64,000 bases of DNA. It comes from Styela clava. Its lineage: Eukaryota > Chordata > Ascidiacea > Stolidobranchia > Styelidae. Each line of letters opens with the position of its first letter. Position 1 is the stretch's first letter. A program made the translations under genes and the position numbers. A model generated the notes under the pieces. The model worked only from the letters and a program-made list of their open reading frames with translations. It did no database searches and was not told the origin of the DNA. Positions 48,001-58,739 of this stretch are shown here, in pieces. The stretch spans positions 17,761,135 through 17,825,134 of the forward strand of contig NC_135255.1 of NCBI RefSeq assembly GCF_964204865.1. The letters are read 5' to 3'.

Positions 48001-48298
48001 CAGGATCAAGAATTTTGGCAAGTGCCTGGGCTTCAGCTTTTTCTGTATGAAGGGGAACAAATAACTCAGATATTTCAGAATCAGAGAGACAAGACAATGG
48101 CATACAGTCTATTTCACAAAGGAAACAGCACCAAGGTATTTCATCAGCTTCAGATTCAAGGTTTTCAAATTGTTGTCCAGAAATATTGGTACATTTTAAA
48201 TGTATCCAAGAAGAACAAATGTCACAATAAAGACCTTTTTGATTGATTCGAACTGATTTGTGGCAATTTCTACATGGGTATTTTAAATTAGTTTTCAT
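45074..48298 (-). CDS. LINE ORF2: PHD finger, APE endonuclease, reverse transcriptase
   Basis: 1,074 residues, open from ATG to stop. It makes DNA copies of LINE RNA at a nicked target. Residues 7-63 form a PHD-type zinc finger (CRNC, CDIC, H33-C36, CCFLC). Residues ~152-375 are the endonuclease: NETW at 188-191, GDFN at 299-302, SDH at 365-367. Residues ~640-900 are the reverse transcriptase, with LDISKAFD at 728-735, GVPQGSLLGP at 786-795 and the catalytic FADD at 817-820. Two places look short for the family. KILEK at 677-681 runs straight into NYFETNNVF, where a further ~10 residues normally stand. KVSQCVGHIRYCCSVW (925-940) seems to lack ~20 residues of the thumb. Both gaps keep the frame. 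The ORF is open but the enzyme may be impaired. The nearby partial ORF1 is its partner. Confidence 0.88.
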   Translation of the reverse strand: MKTNLKYPCRNCHKSVRINQKGLYCDICSSWIHLKCTNISGQQFENLESEADEIPWCCFLCEIDCMPLSCLSDSEISELFVPLHTEKAEAQALAKILDPEYLNKLFLESANTDTDEFNNIDSVFLYNCSNQYICSSDVNALKFNDSLKLSGFMTLSINIRSLASFKNFTKFEALVNSLNCKPHVIAVNETWIVSGTNGHFNALDGYVFISNSRSHHRGGGVGLYIRNDLKYIVRKDITIMCEKVFESIFIDISLENKTITCGTIYRSPLTDELNNANFRNLLSQVLSKMNRLNYNYIMGDFNYNLIDESNMNTSLFVDIMHNMAYYSLINCPTRITSSSATCIDHIWTNVYDKKINSAVLAECVSDHLPIVQCSLLEKQIQTRIETLYRQFTSSNLNTFMNELNSIDIDDFSSIEDPNTCFEIFFEKFSTAYSQSFPYKKQTDRSNKPWYDTELRKLNKVKQKLYKQLINNKNINDKHKLQFNECRNLYTRLLHKKKSNYYKSKFASHKGNIKAVWKTINELIGKNKTNSCPLIGFDCSNTQTANKFNEHFSQVAQSLLDCMPQPAGCDKNYISYLGKQESSSMFLRPATSLEIKNIIRDMKPKSSFGIDGIPFKILKYVPEHIIDILTYIFNLSLSSGLFIESFKTSKVLPLFKKGSVSDLGNYRPISLLPSFSKILEKNYFETNNVFHSHQFGFRKHHSTAMAANVLVHKLTNAFEYKQHAIGIFLDISKAFDTIDHSILLSKLYHYGIRGVPFNWIKSYLQDRKQIVQYDNSFSTNICVMKHGVPQGSLLGPLFFLAYINDMSRCLKSSESIMFADDTNLILHGENLEDLFTVANQELTNIRSWMLVNKLSLNANKTKFVLFHPSKHKSVSCSKKLLLNGNEIERVKEIKFLGVIFDENLSWKSQIMHAIGKTKRNLAVSAKVSQCVGHIRYCCSVWLHGNKTLVSKLQSICNNFLRIVFGKRKRESVESYFKSLNILKVEDMMKFEILSLAHDFHNNALPNCFNDILVKNTSNRRSSSDLFVPFMSKSVSQHSLSFTGPKLWNSLPLNLKTLKSKKSFQKQVKSHLVSKY

Positions 48299-48473
48299 GG
48301 CAGTGGCACAACAAAATAAAAGTAAAAATAAAAATGAATAAATAAGTCAAATATCTAGTCTGGCTATATAGGTTTCCAGATGTTTGAGAGATGGAGAACC
48401 ATTGATTAGACAGCACTAGCCTATTTAAATAAGAAAAATGGAGATTAGGAATGAGTTAATCGTTCCCCGCTGC

Positions 48474-48830
48474 TCATAGGCTACCGCTACGTCTTGAGGT
48501 TGGTCCCACTGAACGGGCAGCAGCCTTGGAGTAGAGGGGACGAGAGAGAGTAGTGATATCATTTAAGGAAGATATTACTCGCCTTTTATCTAGGTAAGCG
48601 TAGATAATCCCATTCATTGTGCTCACTTTTTGTTTTCCGAAGGCTTCCTTGGCAGCGCTGAGTAGCTTGAGCCTGCTACGGGTCAAGGACTCAGTGATGG
48701 ACAATCCGCTGCCTTTGAGTTCTTTTTTTCTACCATACACCATATTCTTCGTTGATCTTCTGACGAATTTGATGATGATGGGGTTCTTCGGAGATCTTGA
48801 TTTTAATTTGTGAGTAATATCAATGTAACG
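48474..48830 (-). pseudogene. LINE ORF1 C-terminal fragment
   Basis: A 118-residue frame ending GSL. It reads DITHKLKSRSPKNPIIIKFV, then YGRKKELKGSGLSITESLT, LLSAAKEAFGKQKVSTMNGI and IYAYLDKRRVISSLND. This is the pattern of the C-terminal part of LINE ORF1 RNA-binding proteins (rPiivkF, LkgtglsItEdLT, then a W/S-T-x-x-G-I-I-Y strand). The N-terminal half is missing because of 5' truncation. ORF2 starts 175 bp downstream. Confidence 0.65.
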
Positions 48831-48835
48831 TTACA

Positions 48836-49225
48836 GGAAATATAAAATCAGGGAAGACATGAGATATCAAAATGTGAAAGATATTCCATAACAGTCATTC
48901 AAAACGAATGTAACCTAGTATCAACATTCACAGTGGGAAACTAGATAGACTACAAGACATGAAACAGCAAAACTAAGTAGAGTCAAGTACCGTAGTCTAA
49001 TAGTTGAGTGAACCAATGAAGCAAAGTTTAAAAGTAGATGAGCAGATGGGCTTAGAATTTCAATGTGGTTAAATTCGTACAAAGCTTCATGAACCATCTC
49101 AAACATAAGAAAAGTAGTTTACTATATTGTGCAGGTTACGAACAAATACAGGTCATGCAATTAGCATGGCACACTTTACATAATTCAAATCACTGGCAAG
49201 AATGCAATAAGATGAGGACATGAAA
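48836..49225. other. Spacer between two LINE copies, no gene
   Basis: AT-rich sequence with no coding pattern. It separates the 5' truncation point of the first LINE from the tail of the second. Confidence 0.4.
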
Positions 49226-50606
49226 AAATTGAAAAAAAAAAAAAAAAGTATTATTATTACAGGTATAGGCCTAGCGGAGCAAGCGGGAAAGAGTGCTGAG
49301 GCCACATCATTTGGATGCAATCACAGCAGACTGGTAAGGTGACAGCAAGAATTTTTTATATTTTGTTTTGAAAGTTTCATAAGAAGAGTCACGTAAGATT
49401 TGGGGAATACTATTCCAAATTACAACACCCTTATACTTCAAGGAGTTTTGGGACTTGCTTAGCGAAAATCTGGGAACAAAAAAATTCGATTTTGTCGAAG
49501 AGCGTGTGTTATGCTCATGCACATTACTGAGAACAGTGAAATAATCAGCGAAAGCTGCAGGCAATTGGTTGTTGTGGAACTGGTGCATAATCTTAGAAAT
49601 TTCTAATTTATAGATGTCAGACAATTTTAGCACCCTGGCTTTATGATATAGGGTGTTTATGTTTGAACGAACTGGTGCTCCGGAGAGAATTTTAACAGCC
49701 CTATTTTGTAAAATCTCTAATTTACGCAAGCTAGTTTGAGTAGCGGAGCCCCATGCAGCTAAGGCGTATTGGATATGTGATTGAAAAAGAGCAAAGTAAA
49801 TAGTCCGCAGAGTTGGGCTCGGCACATAATACTTGAGTTTTCCCAGAATCCCTACTGATCTGGAGAGTTTCTTGTACATCTCAGTGATGTGGCTGTTCCA
49901 TTTGAGTTGATGGTCAATATGAAGCCCAAGATATCTATAAGACTGGACGATTTCTAATGGAATACCATTAATTTTAATTGAAAGACTTGAATTTCTAGTC
50001 CGGCTTTTAGGGCTGAATAACATGACTTTGGATTTTTCCACATTTACAGTGAGTTTATTGCATATCATCCACTCATATACTTTATTAATTCCAGTGTTCA
50101 CTTTAGCTTGAAGTGTGATCAAATCCTTCGCACTATCGAGAAGGCAGGCATCATCGGCAAACAATTTTGTCAGGAAATTAGAGCTGTTTGATAAATCGTT
50201 TATAAAAAGTAAGAAACCAAGAGGTCCTAATACACTACCCTGTGGAATTCCATACTGGATGGGCAACATTGGAGATTTATGAGAATTGACCTCTACATAT
50301 TGGTACCGACAAGACAGGTAATCAGTTAATAAGTTGCCTGAAACACCTCGAAAGCCATAATGTCTTAGTTTATGAGAAAGAATATGATGATCGACAGTAT
50401 CAAAGGCTTTTTTTAAATCTAGAAAAGTACAACAAACAAATTCCCCCTTGTCAAGTTTGTCATAAATGGACGAAATTAAATCTAGAATAGCATGGTTGGT
50501 AGAGTGTTTGGTCTGAAATCCAAATTGGCACTTGTCGATCAAGTTAAATTTTGAACAAAAATTAATTATTCTTTCATACAATAATTTTTCTAGAATAAGT
50601 CCCCTA
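49226..50606 (-). mobile_element. 5'-truncated LINE of a second family
   Basis: Carries only the reverse transcriptase part and a short 3' region. On the - strand the tail reads TGTAATAATAATAC followed by a T-run (plus-strand A16 near 49233-49248). The 5' break lies just before LILEKLLYERII, so most of ORF2, including the endonuclease, is gone, the usual result of incomplete reverse transcription. Confidence 0.8.
49307..50581 (-). pseudogene. LINE reverse transcriptase, N-terminally truncated
   Basis: 424 residues, open to its stop. It starts inside the finger domain. The frame extends a few codons upstream (LILEKLL) without a real start, so the TTG at 50581 is arbitrary. FGFQTKHST is at 20-28, FLDLKKAFD at 53-61, GIPQGSVLGP at 111-120, FADD at 141-144, then a complete thumb and a C-terminal region with VIWNSIP. 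It differs clearly from the neighbouring LINE (for example LDLKKAFD versus LDISKAFD), so it comes from another family. No promoter or ORF1 is present. It has no internal stop, so it is fairly young. Confidence 0.85.
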
Positions 50607-50700
50607 CAGTCCCATTTGACGTCGCCTTTACTGTCAAAAAATTTAGTTTGTTTTAGTCATTTAGGCCTGTTGTAGTGTGAAACTGTGTGTGTGGAACTAC

Positions 50701-51221
50701 CAGAGTTGGATCAATTCAGTTTAATTACAATTACTCCCTCAAATTTTTCAATTACATCACAATTACTCCATACAAAAAATATCAAATTACGTTTATAATT
50801 ATAACATTTTAGTTCGTATTTACATTTTCACTTGCTCAAAAACGGTTGAATTGCACTTGATGAAGATTATGCTGCGAAAGTTTCTGACCCAATGAAGATG
50901 GGGAGAACATCTCTTCAAGTGCGCTATCAAGTTTGGCGAAGCCTTGGTTGAGAACTTAGGTTTCCTTTGGCAGTTGTTACAGCATGCCTCAGTGCTGCTC
51001 AAAGATTTAAAAAATTCTGACAATGGTGCAGGAAGTGGTACAACACAGTTTTCGGAAAAGTTTGTTTGATGTTCATCCATTTTCAAAATACTAAGTTTAG
51101 TCTAATTGAAAGTGTAAAGCTAAAAATTTTTAGCAAATTACAATTACACAGAATGAAAATTACTCAATTACATGAAAAACTGTAAATATTAATTACATCA
51201 ATTACAATTGATCCAACTCTG
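50701..51221. mobile_element. Internally deleted hAT-like element with BED-finger remnant
   Basis: The ends CAGAGTTGGATCAATT (50701-50716) and AATTGATCCAACTCTG (51206-51221) are exact 16-bp inverted repeats. Further in, both arms are rich in AATTACAATTAC. The flanks GGAACTAC and GTGTCTAC agree at 5 of 8 positions, as an aged 8-bp target duplication could. Length is 521 bp. The inner part keeps a coding remnant on the - strand, described separately. Confidence 0.7.
50820..51086 (-). pseudogene. BED-type zinc-finger-like fragment of a hAT transposase
   Basis: An 88-residue frame inside the inverted repeats. It holds CCNNCQRKPKFSTKASPNLI followed by AHLKRCSPHLHW. C-x2-C, then a Ser/Thr-Asn-Leu stretch and H-L-K-R before a final His, matches the BED finger that hAT transposases carry at their N-terminus for DNA binding. 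The catalytic domain and dimerisation domain are absent. Probably what remained after internal deletion of an autonomous element. Confidence 0.5.
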
Positions 51222-51239
51222 GTGTCTACTATCTTAATG

Positions 51240-51366
51240 GAAAAATCAACATGGAGCTTTTGTTGCGCCATCAGCGCCTTGGTTATTAAGAAATTCCGGA
51301 CAACCGGGAGGCCAGACGTCGATTCCGGGACTGTCCCGGCTGTTCCCGGGACGGTTGGTAGCCCTA
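51240..51366. mobile_element. Possible orphan end of another hAT-like element
   Basis: Ends with GTTCCCGGGACGGTTGGTAG and CCCTA, and is GC-rich with repeated CCGGGA/TCCCGG. The reverse complement TAGGGCTACCAACCGTCCCG resembles termini of some hAT MITEs. No partner end was found to the left. Confidence 0.3.
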
Positions 51367-51644
51367 GCATCACCAGGTCTTGAATAGTTTTAGATTTTGC
51401 CTACTTTCCCGATTTTCCGTAGGCTATATGTGTGTGTGTTGACTTGCATTGCCTCTATATTTGTTTTAGTGTTACGGAAAATCGAAATAAACTTTACTAA
51501 CCGTGCGTTGCGTCTATATTATGTTTGTTACCGAGCGGGTGGGTTGTTAATGTAAGTGCGACTTATGGTGCGCCATGGGAATATAACTACTGATTTAAAT
51601 CTGCATCAATAGCCTTTTAAAACTACTAAAATTAGGCTTGGTGT

Positions 51645-54600
51645 TTTGCAGTTTTGGCAAAGTATCGAGTTCGGTATGACTGTGAGAAATGTTGAATATC
51701 ACATGCTTGATACTTTACATCCCATTCAATAGTCAACAGTATTCTTTTATTTGCAGTATAGCGTTTTCTACGCTAATGTCCTATGTCATGGATCAATAGT
51801 TCAAAAGCCACATTTTCGTGGTTTCCTGTTCTCTATTGCCTTCTAGTGTATACTGAACAAACTGTCCATTCATTGGAGCCGGCACCCAGTTGTCTATCCG
51901 GTCCTTGTGACTATTGATAGGGACTGATTACAATTACATATCCCAGGCTGGTTAAAAGGATATTACGCCAAATGAAATTTAGTTACAAATAGCTAGATTG
52001 TAACTAAACTCTCCTAGCTCTATCCATCCAAAATCCAAGGATAGCAGTCGTTCTATGACATTCGGTCATTAGAATTTCGCTGGAGATGGCCAATGCTGCC
52101 AGCACCACCATAATAATCATGTCATATAAACACAAAAAACTACCCAGTATTGCTGTATTGGGAGTTGTTCCTCAACAATTTTAGGTTCTGGACTCAGCAT
52201 TGGTCTTGCATATACAATGCTCGGTGGTGGTGGCGCATTGTGCTAAACGTATGGTTCACGGTCGGTTACTGCTTCCTGCACTGTCAAGTCCATGCTTTTG
52301 AAAACAAATAACTGGCCAATAATTCATACCCGACCTGGACTGGTAACCGGACGAGGGGCTGTGGTGTGCCATATGATTAAGTCGTCCTCCCTCTCTCCCA
52401 GGATAAATATGTAAATCCTATCCTCCCCTAATATGATATATGTTCCATCTTGCAGACAGTATAGTCTAAGTTAACCGGTAAAACACAACAGATGCGTGGA
52501 CTAGGGCAATTGCATCAATCATCTTACCCTGACATGGGCAAACTACGGCTCGTTAGGTAATTCAATCTGGCCCGCCTGATGCTGCCACAACAAAAATAGC
52601 TCAAGGAATTTGTTGCATTTAATTTTTTATTGCATTTAATTTGCAATTAAATTTAGTTTTGGCCAGGGGCTCATTGTTTTCCATGTTCCCTTCTGTAACA
52701 CTGTGAATTTTTTTCATAAAATGTAACTTTTTACGTCACATTTACATGGCCCGACAGTGTATGTGAACAATATTTTTGGCCCTTGGTCCAGAAACCTTGC
52801 CCACCCCTGATCTTACCAGTACCTGTACCACCCAGACAGAATCAAGTGAAACAAAGCTTGCAAAATTTTAGTTGTAGAAAATCCAGGTATTGGGCACATA
52901 GCCTGGGTCTGTCACACTGATTATTTATTATACCGAGTTCACTACGATTAAACAAAATATCACACAAAATTTAAAAGAAAATGAAAAATAAACAAGTTTT
53001 GAATAGAGAGACTCAACAGATTATGTAGCACAAAGTGTGTTATATGTTGGGCTGTATGTTGCCAATGTCATTTTGTATCATAAATGCAAGAATTCTTTAA
53101 TGAACAATATATTTCACTTTCACAATAATCAAAATAACATATCAAATAAAAGGTAATGCAGAACAATGACTATTTCAATGATGAATTTTTATCATGAGGG
53201 ATTGTTAGCAATATATAGGAGACTGATTGGGCAAACAGATTTGCATGAAAATAACCATTCTAACTGGTGTTTTATCCACAATGTCACAATTAAATCCACA
53301 AGTCCCAATCGAAGGAAAAAAATGAAAGATAATATTCATTCGATGGTACTCCCGTAGTATGTGTGCCAAGTTGGGGGTTAGGCCATAATTTTATTCTGAT
53401 TTTTCTTTTTTAGTTCTATTACGAGTGCGGGACTGTCCCCTTTCCCATATGTTTAAGTAACTTGATGTAAAATAGGCAAACAAAATTAGTTACCTCCATA
53501 CTGGTACACACACTTCTGGATTACCCACTCGACTAGTTTGTAAGCGTTCAAATTATTAAATTGTTTTATTCCGCAAAAGATTGTTATCAACATTAAACTG
53601 TAAGTGAATCAGGTTTGAGAAATCACATATGAACAGTACATTTCGCTTCATGAAATTACACTTCTATCAAAGAGATATATAATACCCTACGGTAAATGCG
53701 AGAAATTTCCGAATATGGACTCCTACTCTATTATATTGTGAATATGCATAAATGTTCAATTTCAGTTTATTCAGTAATCAGTAGTTTATTTTCTCATCAT
53801 ACTAAAAACACACTTGATATACAAATTGCAATAAATAATTAAAAAGCATTTTAGGGTGAGGGGAGCCGCGAGAAACCAAATTTGGTTATCTAGCAGCTGC
53901 ACCCATAAGCAAGTCTAACAAGAAAACAATAACAAAAAGTCGAACTGTATATATACAGTAATATATAAGTTAATTTAGAAAAAAAATAAATACAAAAAAA
54001 AGAAGTCACGGGTTAACAACAATTTAGGCTGAAGAATCAAAATGAAAGCCAATACTCCATGAGCTCCTTCCTCCCTTGGCTACTTCAAGTCTCATTCCAA
54101 TCAATATTTACTGACATGTAATTCCACACTATAATTCCTAATAAGCTCAGTAGCTTTTGATGCTTCAGTGGTCACTTGTAATATTGTTCAAAGATCAGTC
54201 TCTCTTTTTCTTAGTTTTTCATATATTTTGAAAATCCCGGGATTAGACAAAAAAAATTCATTGTTCTTTTAGTTTATTTTTCTATTTTAAAAGTTAGGGA
54301 TATACAGTAGGAATGATTAGGGGTGGATAAATTGAAACATTTATAAGATTGTTATTCAAATACAACTTAAGTACAGCAGTTGTCAATCATGATAAACAAG
54401 AAAAGCCGAGTGCAGTGGATGAAAATTTACAATGAGTATTGCAAAACAGGTCACTGTACATGTATCCCTATTGTTATATACCGTAACTAATTTATAATAA
54501 CTTAATTTATAATTAATATCTCTTTTTACATCACATAGATTAGGAGCAAAGGGGCCACTGGGGTTAAGTAAAGTCTTCAACCACCAATTTGGAATAGGAA
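51645..54600. repeat. Duplicated segment, copy A
   Basis: Aligns collinearly with 55515-58397 at an offset of ~3,870 that shrinks to ~3,800 through small indels. Shared landmarks include TAGCAGTCGTTCTATGACAT, CCGACCTGGACTGGTAACCG, GATTGGGCAAACAGATTTGC and GCCGAGTGCAGTGGATGAAA. Identity is high but below that of the U2 array. It starts abruptly at TTGGTGTTTTG and ends at CAACCACCAATTTG. No protein gene is seen in it; the frame at 53166 has no support. Confidence 0.85.
52529..52809. mobile_element. hAT MITE, 281 bp, inside duplicated copy A
   Basis: Left end CTGACATGGGCAAACTACGG, right end CCTTGCCCACCCCTG. The target duplication ATCTTACC is exact at 52521-52528 and 52810-52817. GGCCCG motifs lie at both ends. 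Too short to encode anything. Confidence 0.85.
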
Positions 54601-55129
54601 GCATACCAAACCATATTTCCCGATGAAAATTGCAAGTGTACAAAATAAACATCCACCTGTGCCTACGCTAATCTATTAGCACATTAGCATTTCCATCAAA
54701 AACTATGCTGGGTCCTATGAAAGTGCCAGCTCCACCTACCGTCGCATTGGTTAGACTTGCAATCATATAGGTAGCCCTTTTATTTCTGCCAGGATAAAAT
54801 GTGGTCTGTATTTTTGTCAATGGCAAAGGAGATTAGTTAAAAATATAAACATATTTTGAAGGCGCTATTGAGTCTAATGATCGGTAAAATTTAGTTCGTC
54901 TGCGGGAAAAAATTTTGCTCTGTTTCGGCGTACTTATAACGCTTGAAAGCGTTTAAACCTTATATCAAGCTGATCTCTGGAACAACGCATAATTTTTTTG
55001 ACGCGAAGTGGACCTGTGTGTACCTTTGCTAAATTGCTGGTATTGGAGGTCTCGTTACTGTAAAAAATTGCTATTATCAACAACTGATGAATATTAAAAG
55101 TTGTTATACCTTTCTAATATATTATTTTC
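54601..55129. other. Spacer between duplicated segments, no gene
   Basis: Unique-looking AT-rich sequence. No coding pattern or known repeat. Confidence 0.4.
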
Positions 55130-55514
55130 TCCCTTTAATGGTCAACAATATTATTTTTTAAATGCAGTTTAGTATTTATTATGCAAAATGTTCTAGGTCA
55201 TGGGTCAATAGCTCAAAAGCCACATTGTTGTTATTTCCTGTTCTCTATTGCTCCCTAGTGTATACTAGAAAAACTTTCGCCAATTGAGCGGCGCTGTGCC
55301 CAAAAACCTTACGATACCGGTACATGTGTACTATTGATAAATGGTAAATATGACCTGGTTACAATCACGGTTACACATCTGAGACTCTCCTTCCTCATCC
55401 ATCCAAAATCCGAGGATAAGAGTCGTTCTATGACATTCGGCCATTTAAACCTCGCTGAAGCTGGACAATTTCGTCGCCATGGATACGCTGGTATTTGCCA
55501 CCAAGTGGCAGTTG
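55130..55514. repeat. Extra partial copy of the segment start
   Basis: Runs ATGGTCAACAATATT, GGTCATGGGTCAATAGCTCA, GTTCTCTATTGC, then ATCCGAGGATAAGAGTCGTT and CATTCGGCC. The same order reappears ~510 bp later in copy B. It is more diverged than A versus B, so it is older. Copy A begins where the tail of this module begins. Confidence 0.7.
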
Positions 55515-58397
55515 GTGTTTTGGTAGAGTTTCGAGTTCGCTATGACTGCGAGAAACCTTGAATATCACTTGTATGATAGTTCACGTCCCATTTAATGGTC
55601 AACACTGCAATATAGTGTTTTTTATGCTGATGTTCTATATGTCATGGGTTAATAGTTCAAAATACAACATGGCACATTGTTTTTAGTTTCCTGTTCTCTA
55701 TTGCGTCCTAGTGTATATGGAAAAAACTGTCCCCCAATCGGAGCCGCGGCACCCAGTTGTCTATCTGGTCCTTGTGTACTATTGATGGGGACTGATTACA
55801 ATTACATATTCGAGACTGGTTAAAATGATATTACCCCAAATGAAAGTTGGTGACAAATAGCCAGATTGTTACTAAACTCTCACGGCTCTATCCACCAAAA
55901 ATCCGTGGATAGCAGTCGTTCTATGACATTCGGCCATTGGAATTTCGCTTAAGCTGGCCAATGCTGCTAGCACCACCATGAAAATCATGTCATATAAAAA
56001 CAAAAAACCACCCAGTATTGCGGTATCGGGAGTTGTTCCTCCACACTTTTAAGTTCTGGGCTTAGCATTGGTCTTGCATATACAATGCTTGGTGGTGGTG
56101 ACACACCGTGCCAAGCAACCGCTGGTCGGTTACTGCTTCTTACACTAGCAAGTCCATGCTTTTGAAAACAAATAACTGGACAACTAATTCATACCCGACC
56201 TGGACTGGTAACCGGACGAGGGGCTGTGGTTTGCCATATAATTAAGCCGTCTTCCCTGTCTCCCAGGGTAAATATGTAAATCCTATCCTCCCCAAACATG
56301 ATATATGTTCCATCTTGCAGATAGTCCAGGTGTATACAGTATAGTCTAAGTTAACCGGTAAAACACAACAGATGCTTGGACTAGGGCAATTGCATCAATC
56401 ATCTCACCCTGACATGGGCAAACTACGGCCCGTTAGGTAATTCAATCTGGCCCGCCTGATGCTGCCACAACCAAACTGAAACCAAATTTTTATGTTTTAG
56501 CTAAAAATAGCTCAAGGAATTTGTTGAGATTGCGATTAAATTTAGTTTTGGCCAGAGGCTCATTGTTTTCCATGTTCCCTTCTGTAACACTGTGAATATT
56601 GTTCATAAAATGTAACTTTTTACGTCACATTTACATGGCCCGACAGTGTATGTGAACAATATTTTTGGCTCTTGGTCCAGAAACCTTGCCCACCCCTGAT
56701 CTTACCAGTACATGTACCACCCAGACAGAATCAAGTGAAACAAAGCTTGTAAAATTTTAGTTGTAGACAATCCAGGCATTGGGCCTGGAGCCTGGGTCTG
56801 TCACACTGAATATTTATTATACCGAGTTCACTACGATTAAACAAAATATCACACAAAATTTAAAAGAAAATTAAAAAATGAAAAATAAACAAGTTTTGAA
56901 TAGAGAGACTCAACAGATTATGTAGCACAAAGTGTGTTATATGTTGGGCTGTATGTTGCCAATGTCATTTTGTATCATAAATGCAAGAATTCTTTAATGA
57001 ACAATATATTTCACTTTCACAATAATCAAAATAACATATCAAATAAAAGGTAATGCAGAACAATGACTATTTCAATAATGAATTTTCATCATGAGGGATT
57101 GTTAGCAATATATAGGAGACTGATTGGGCAAACAGATTTGCATGAAAATAACCATTCTAACTGGTGTTTTATCCACAATGTTACAAATAAATCCAAAGTC
57201 CCCATCGAAGGAAAAAAATCTAAGATAATATCCATTCGATGGTACTCGCGTAGTATGTGTGCCAGGTTAGGGTTAGGCCATAATTTTATTCTGATTTTTC
57301 TTTTTTAGTTCTATTACGAGTGCGGGACTGCCCCCTTTCCCATATGTTTAAGTAATAGAATAGGTGAACAAAATTCACCTCCATACTGGTACACACACTT
57401 CTGGATTACCCACTCGACTAGTTTGTAAGCGTTCAAATTATTAAATTGTTATCAACATTAAACTGTAAGTGTTTGAGAAATCACATATGAACAGCACATT
57501 TCGCTTCATGAAATTACACTTCTATCAAAGAGATATATAATACCCTACGGTAAATGCGAGAAATTTCAGAATATGGACTCCTACTCTATTATATTGTGAA
57601 TATGCATAAATGTTCAATTTCAGTTTATTCAGTAATCAGTAGTTTATTTTCTCATCATACTAAAAACACACTTGATATACAAATTGCAATAAATAATTAA
57701 AAAGCATTTCAGGGTGAGGGGAGCCGCGAGAAACCAAATTTGGTTATCTAGCAGCTGCACCCATAAGCAAGTCTAACAAGAAAACAATAACAAAAAGTCG
57801 GACTGTATATATACAGTATTATATAAGTTAATTTAGAAAAAAAATAAATACAAAAAAAAAAAAGTCACGGGTTAACAACAATAAAATTTGAAGAAATCTA
57901 TTTTTATTTAGGCTGAAGAATCAAAATCAAAGCCAATACTCCATGAGCTCCTTCCTCCCTTGGCTACTTCAAGTCTCATTCCAATCAATATTCACTGACA
58001 TGTAATTCCACACTATAATCTTAACAAGCTCAATAGCTTTTGATGCTTCAGTGGTCACTTGTAATATTGTTCAAAGATCAGTCTCCCTTTTTCTTAGTTC
58101 TTATATATTTTGAAAATCCCGGGATTAGACAAAAAAAATTTCAGTTATATTTTTGTTCTTTTAGTTAAATTTTTCTATTTTAAAAGTTGGGTTATACAGC
58201 TTAAGTACAGCAGTTGTCAATCATGATAAACAAGAAAAGCCGAGTGCAGTGGATGAAAATTTACAATAAGTATTGCGAAACAGGTCACTGTACATGTATC
58301 ACTATTATTATATACCGTAACTTAATTTATAATTAATACTTTTTACATCACATAGATTAGGAGCAAAGGGGCCAGTAAAGTCTTCAACCACCAATTT
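55515..58397. repeat. Duplicated segment, copy B
   Basis: Partner of 51645-54600. Compared with A it has small indels, for example an added TCCAGGTGTATACAG near 56325 and a lost GATGTAA near 57352. It carries the same hAT MITE. No protein gene is seen; the frame at 57063 shares its start with the one at 53166 and then shifts, so neither is conserved. Confidence 0.85.
56409..56698. mobile_element. hAT MITE inside duplicated copy B
   Basis: Same element as at 52529, here 290 bp. It keeps an extra stretch near CAAACTGAAACCAAATTT and lacks a TTTAATTTTTTATTGC run. Left target copy ATCTCACC has one change from the right copy ATCTTACC. The shared insertion site shows it landed before the segment was duplicated. 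Confidence 0.85.
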
Positions 58398-58739
58398 GCT
58401 CTTTCTGATTAGAAACATAATATCAAACCACAAGGCGGACTAGAGTCAAAATCCATCACCCAAGTTCAACAGTTATTTATTCTAAAGCTACTTGGAATTG
58501 TTTGATGACTTGTTGCGGGTTTGCATTCAAATTTCAATTCCTAACTTCAAAAGGATGCCACTGAGTTATGTCATATATCTTTTCATCCAAAGAGCAATAC
58601 TAGTGAATAATTATGACATCAAATTATGCACTAGCAATAAATATTCCTCATTGCTTACTATGTCATACTGAAAAGTTCAAATCAATGGGAAAAATAAGAA
58701 AACAAAATAGAAGATGATTGCCACACAACCAGTCTGTGG

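Larger units (their letters stand above)
44880..48830 (-). mobile_element. 5'-truncated LINE (non-LTR retrotransposon), CR1/L2-like group
   Basis: Partial ORF1 (48474-48830) followed by ORF2 (45074-48298) on the same strand. The 5' end is lost near 48,830, where an in-frame stop and unrelated sequence begin. The 3' end is not sharp. A TA-rich run at 44890-44908 may be the tail, giving ~3.9 kb. The PHD finger plus APE endonuclease plus reverse transcriptase layout fits CR1/Rex1/L2-related LINEs. Target duplications were not found. Confidence 0.75.

Noticed and set aside
53166-57308. Frames beginning MTIS-M-MNF in the two duplicated copies
   Set aside because: They share the start but diverge by frameshift after ~45 codons, so the reading frame is not maintained between copies.
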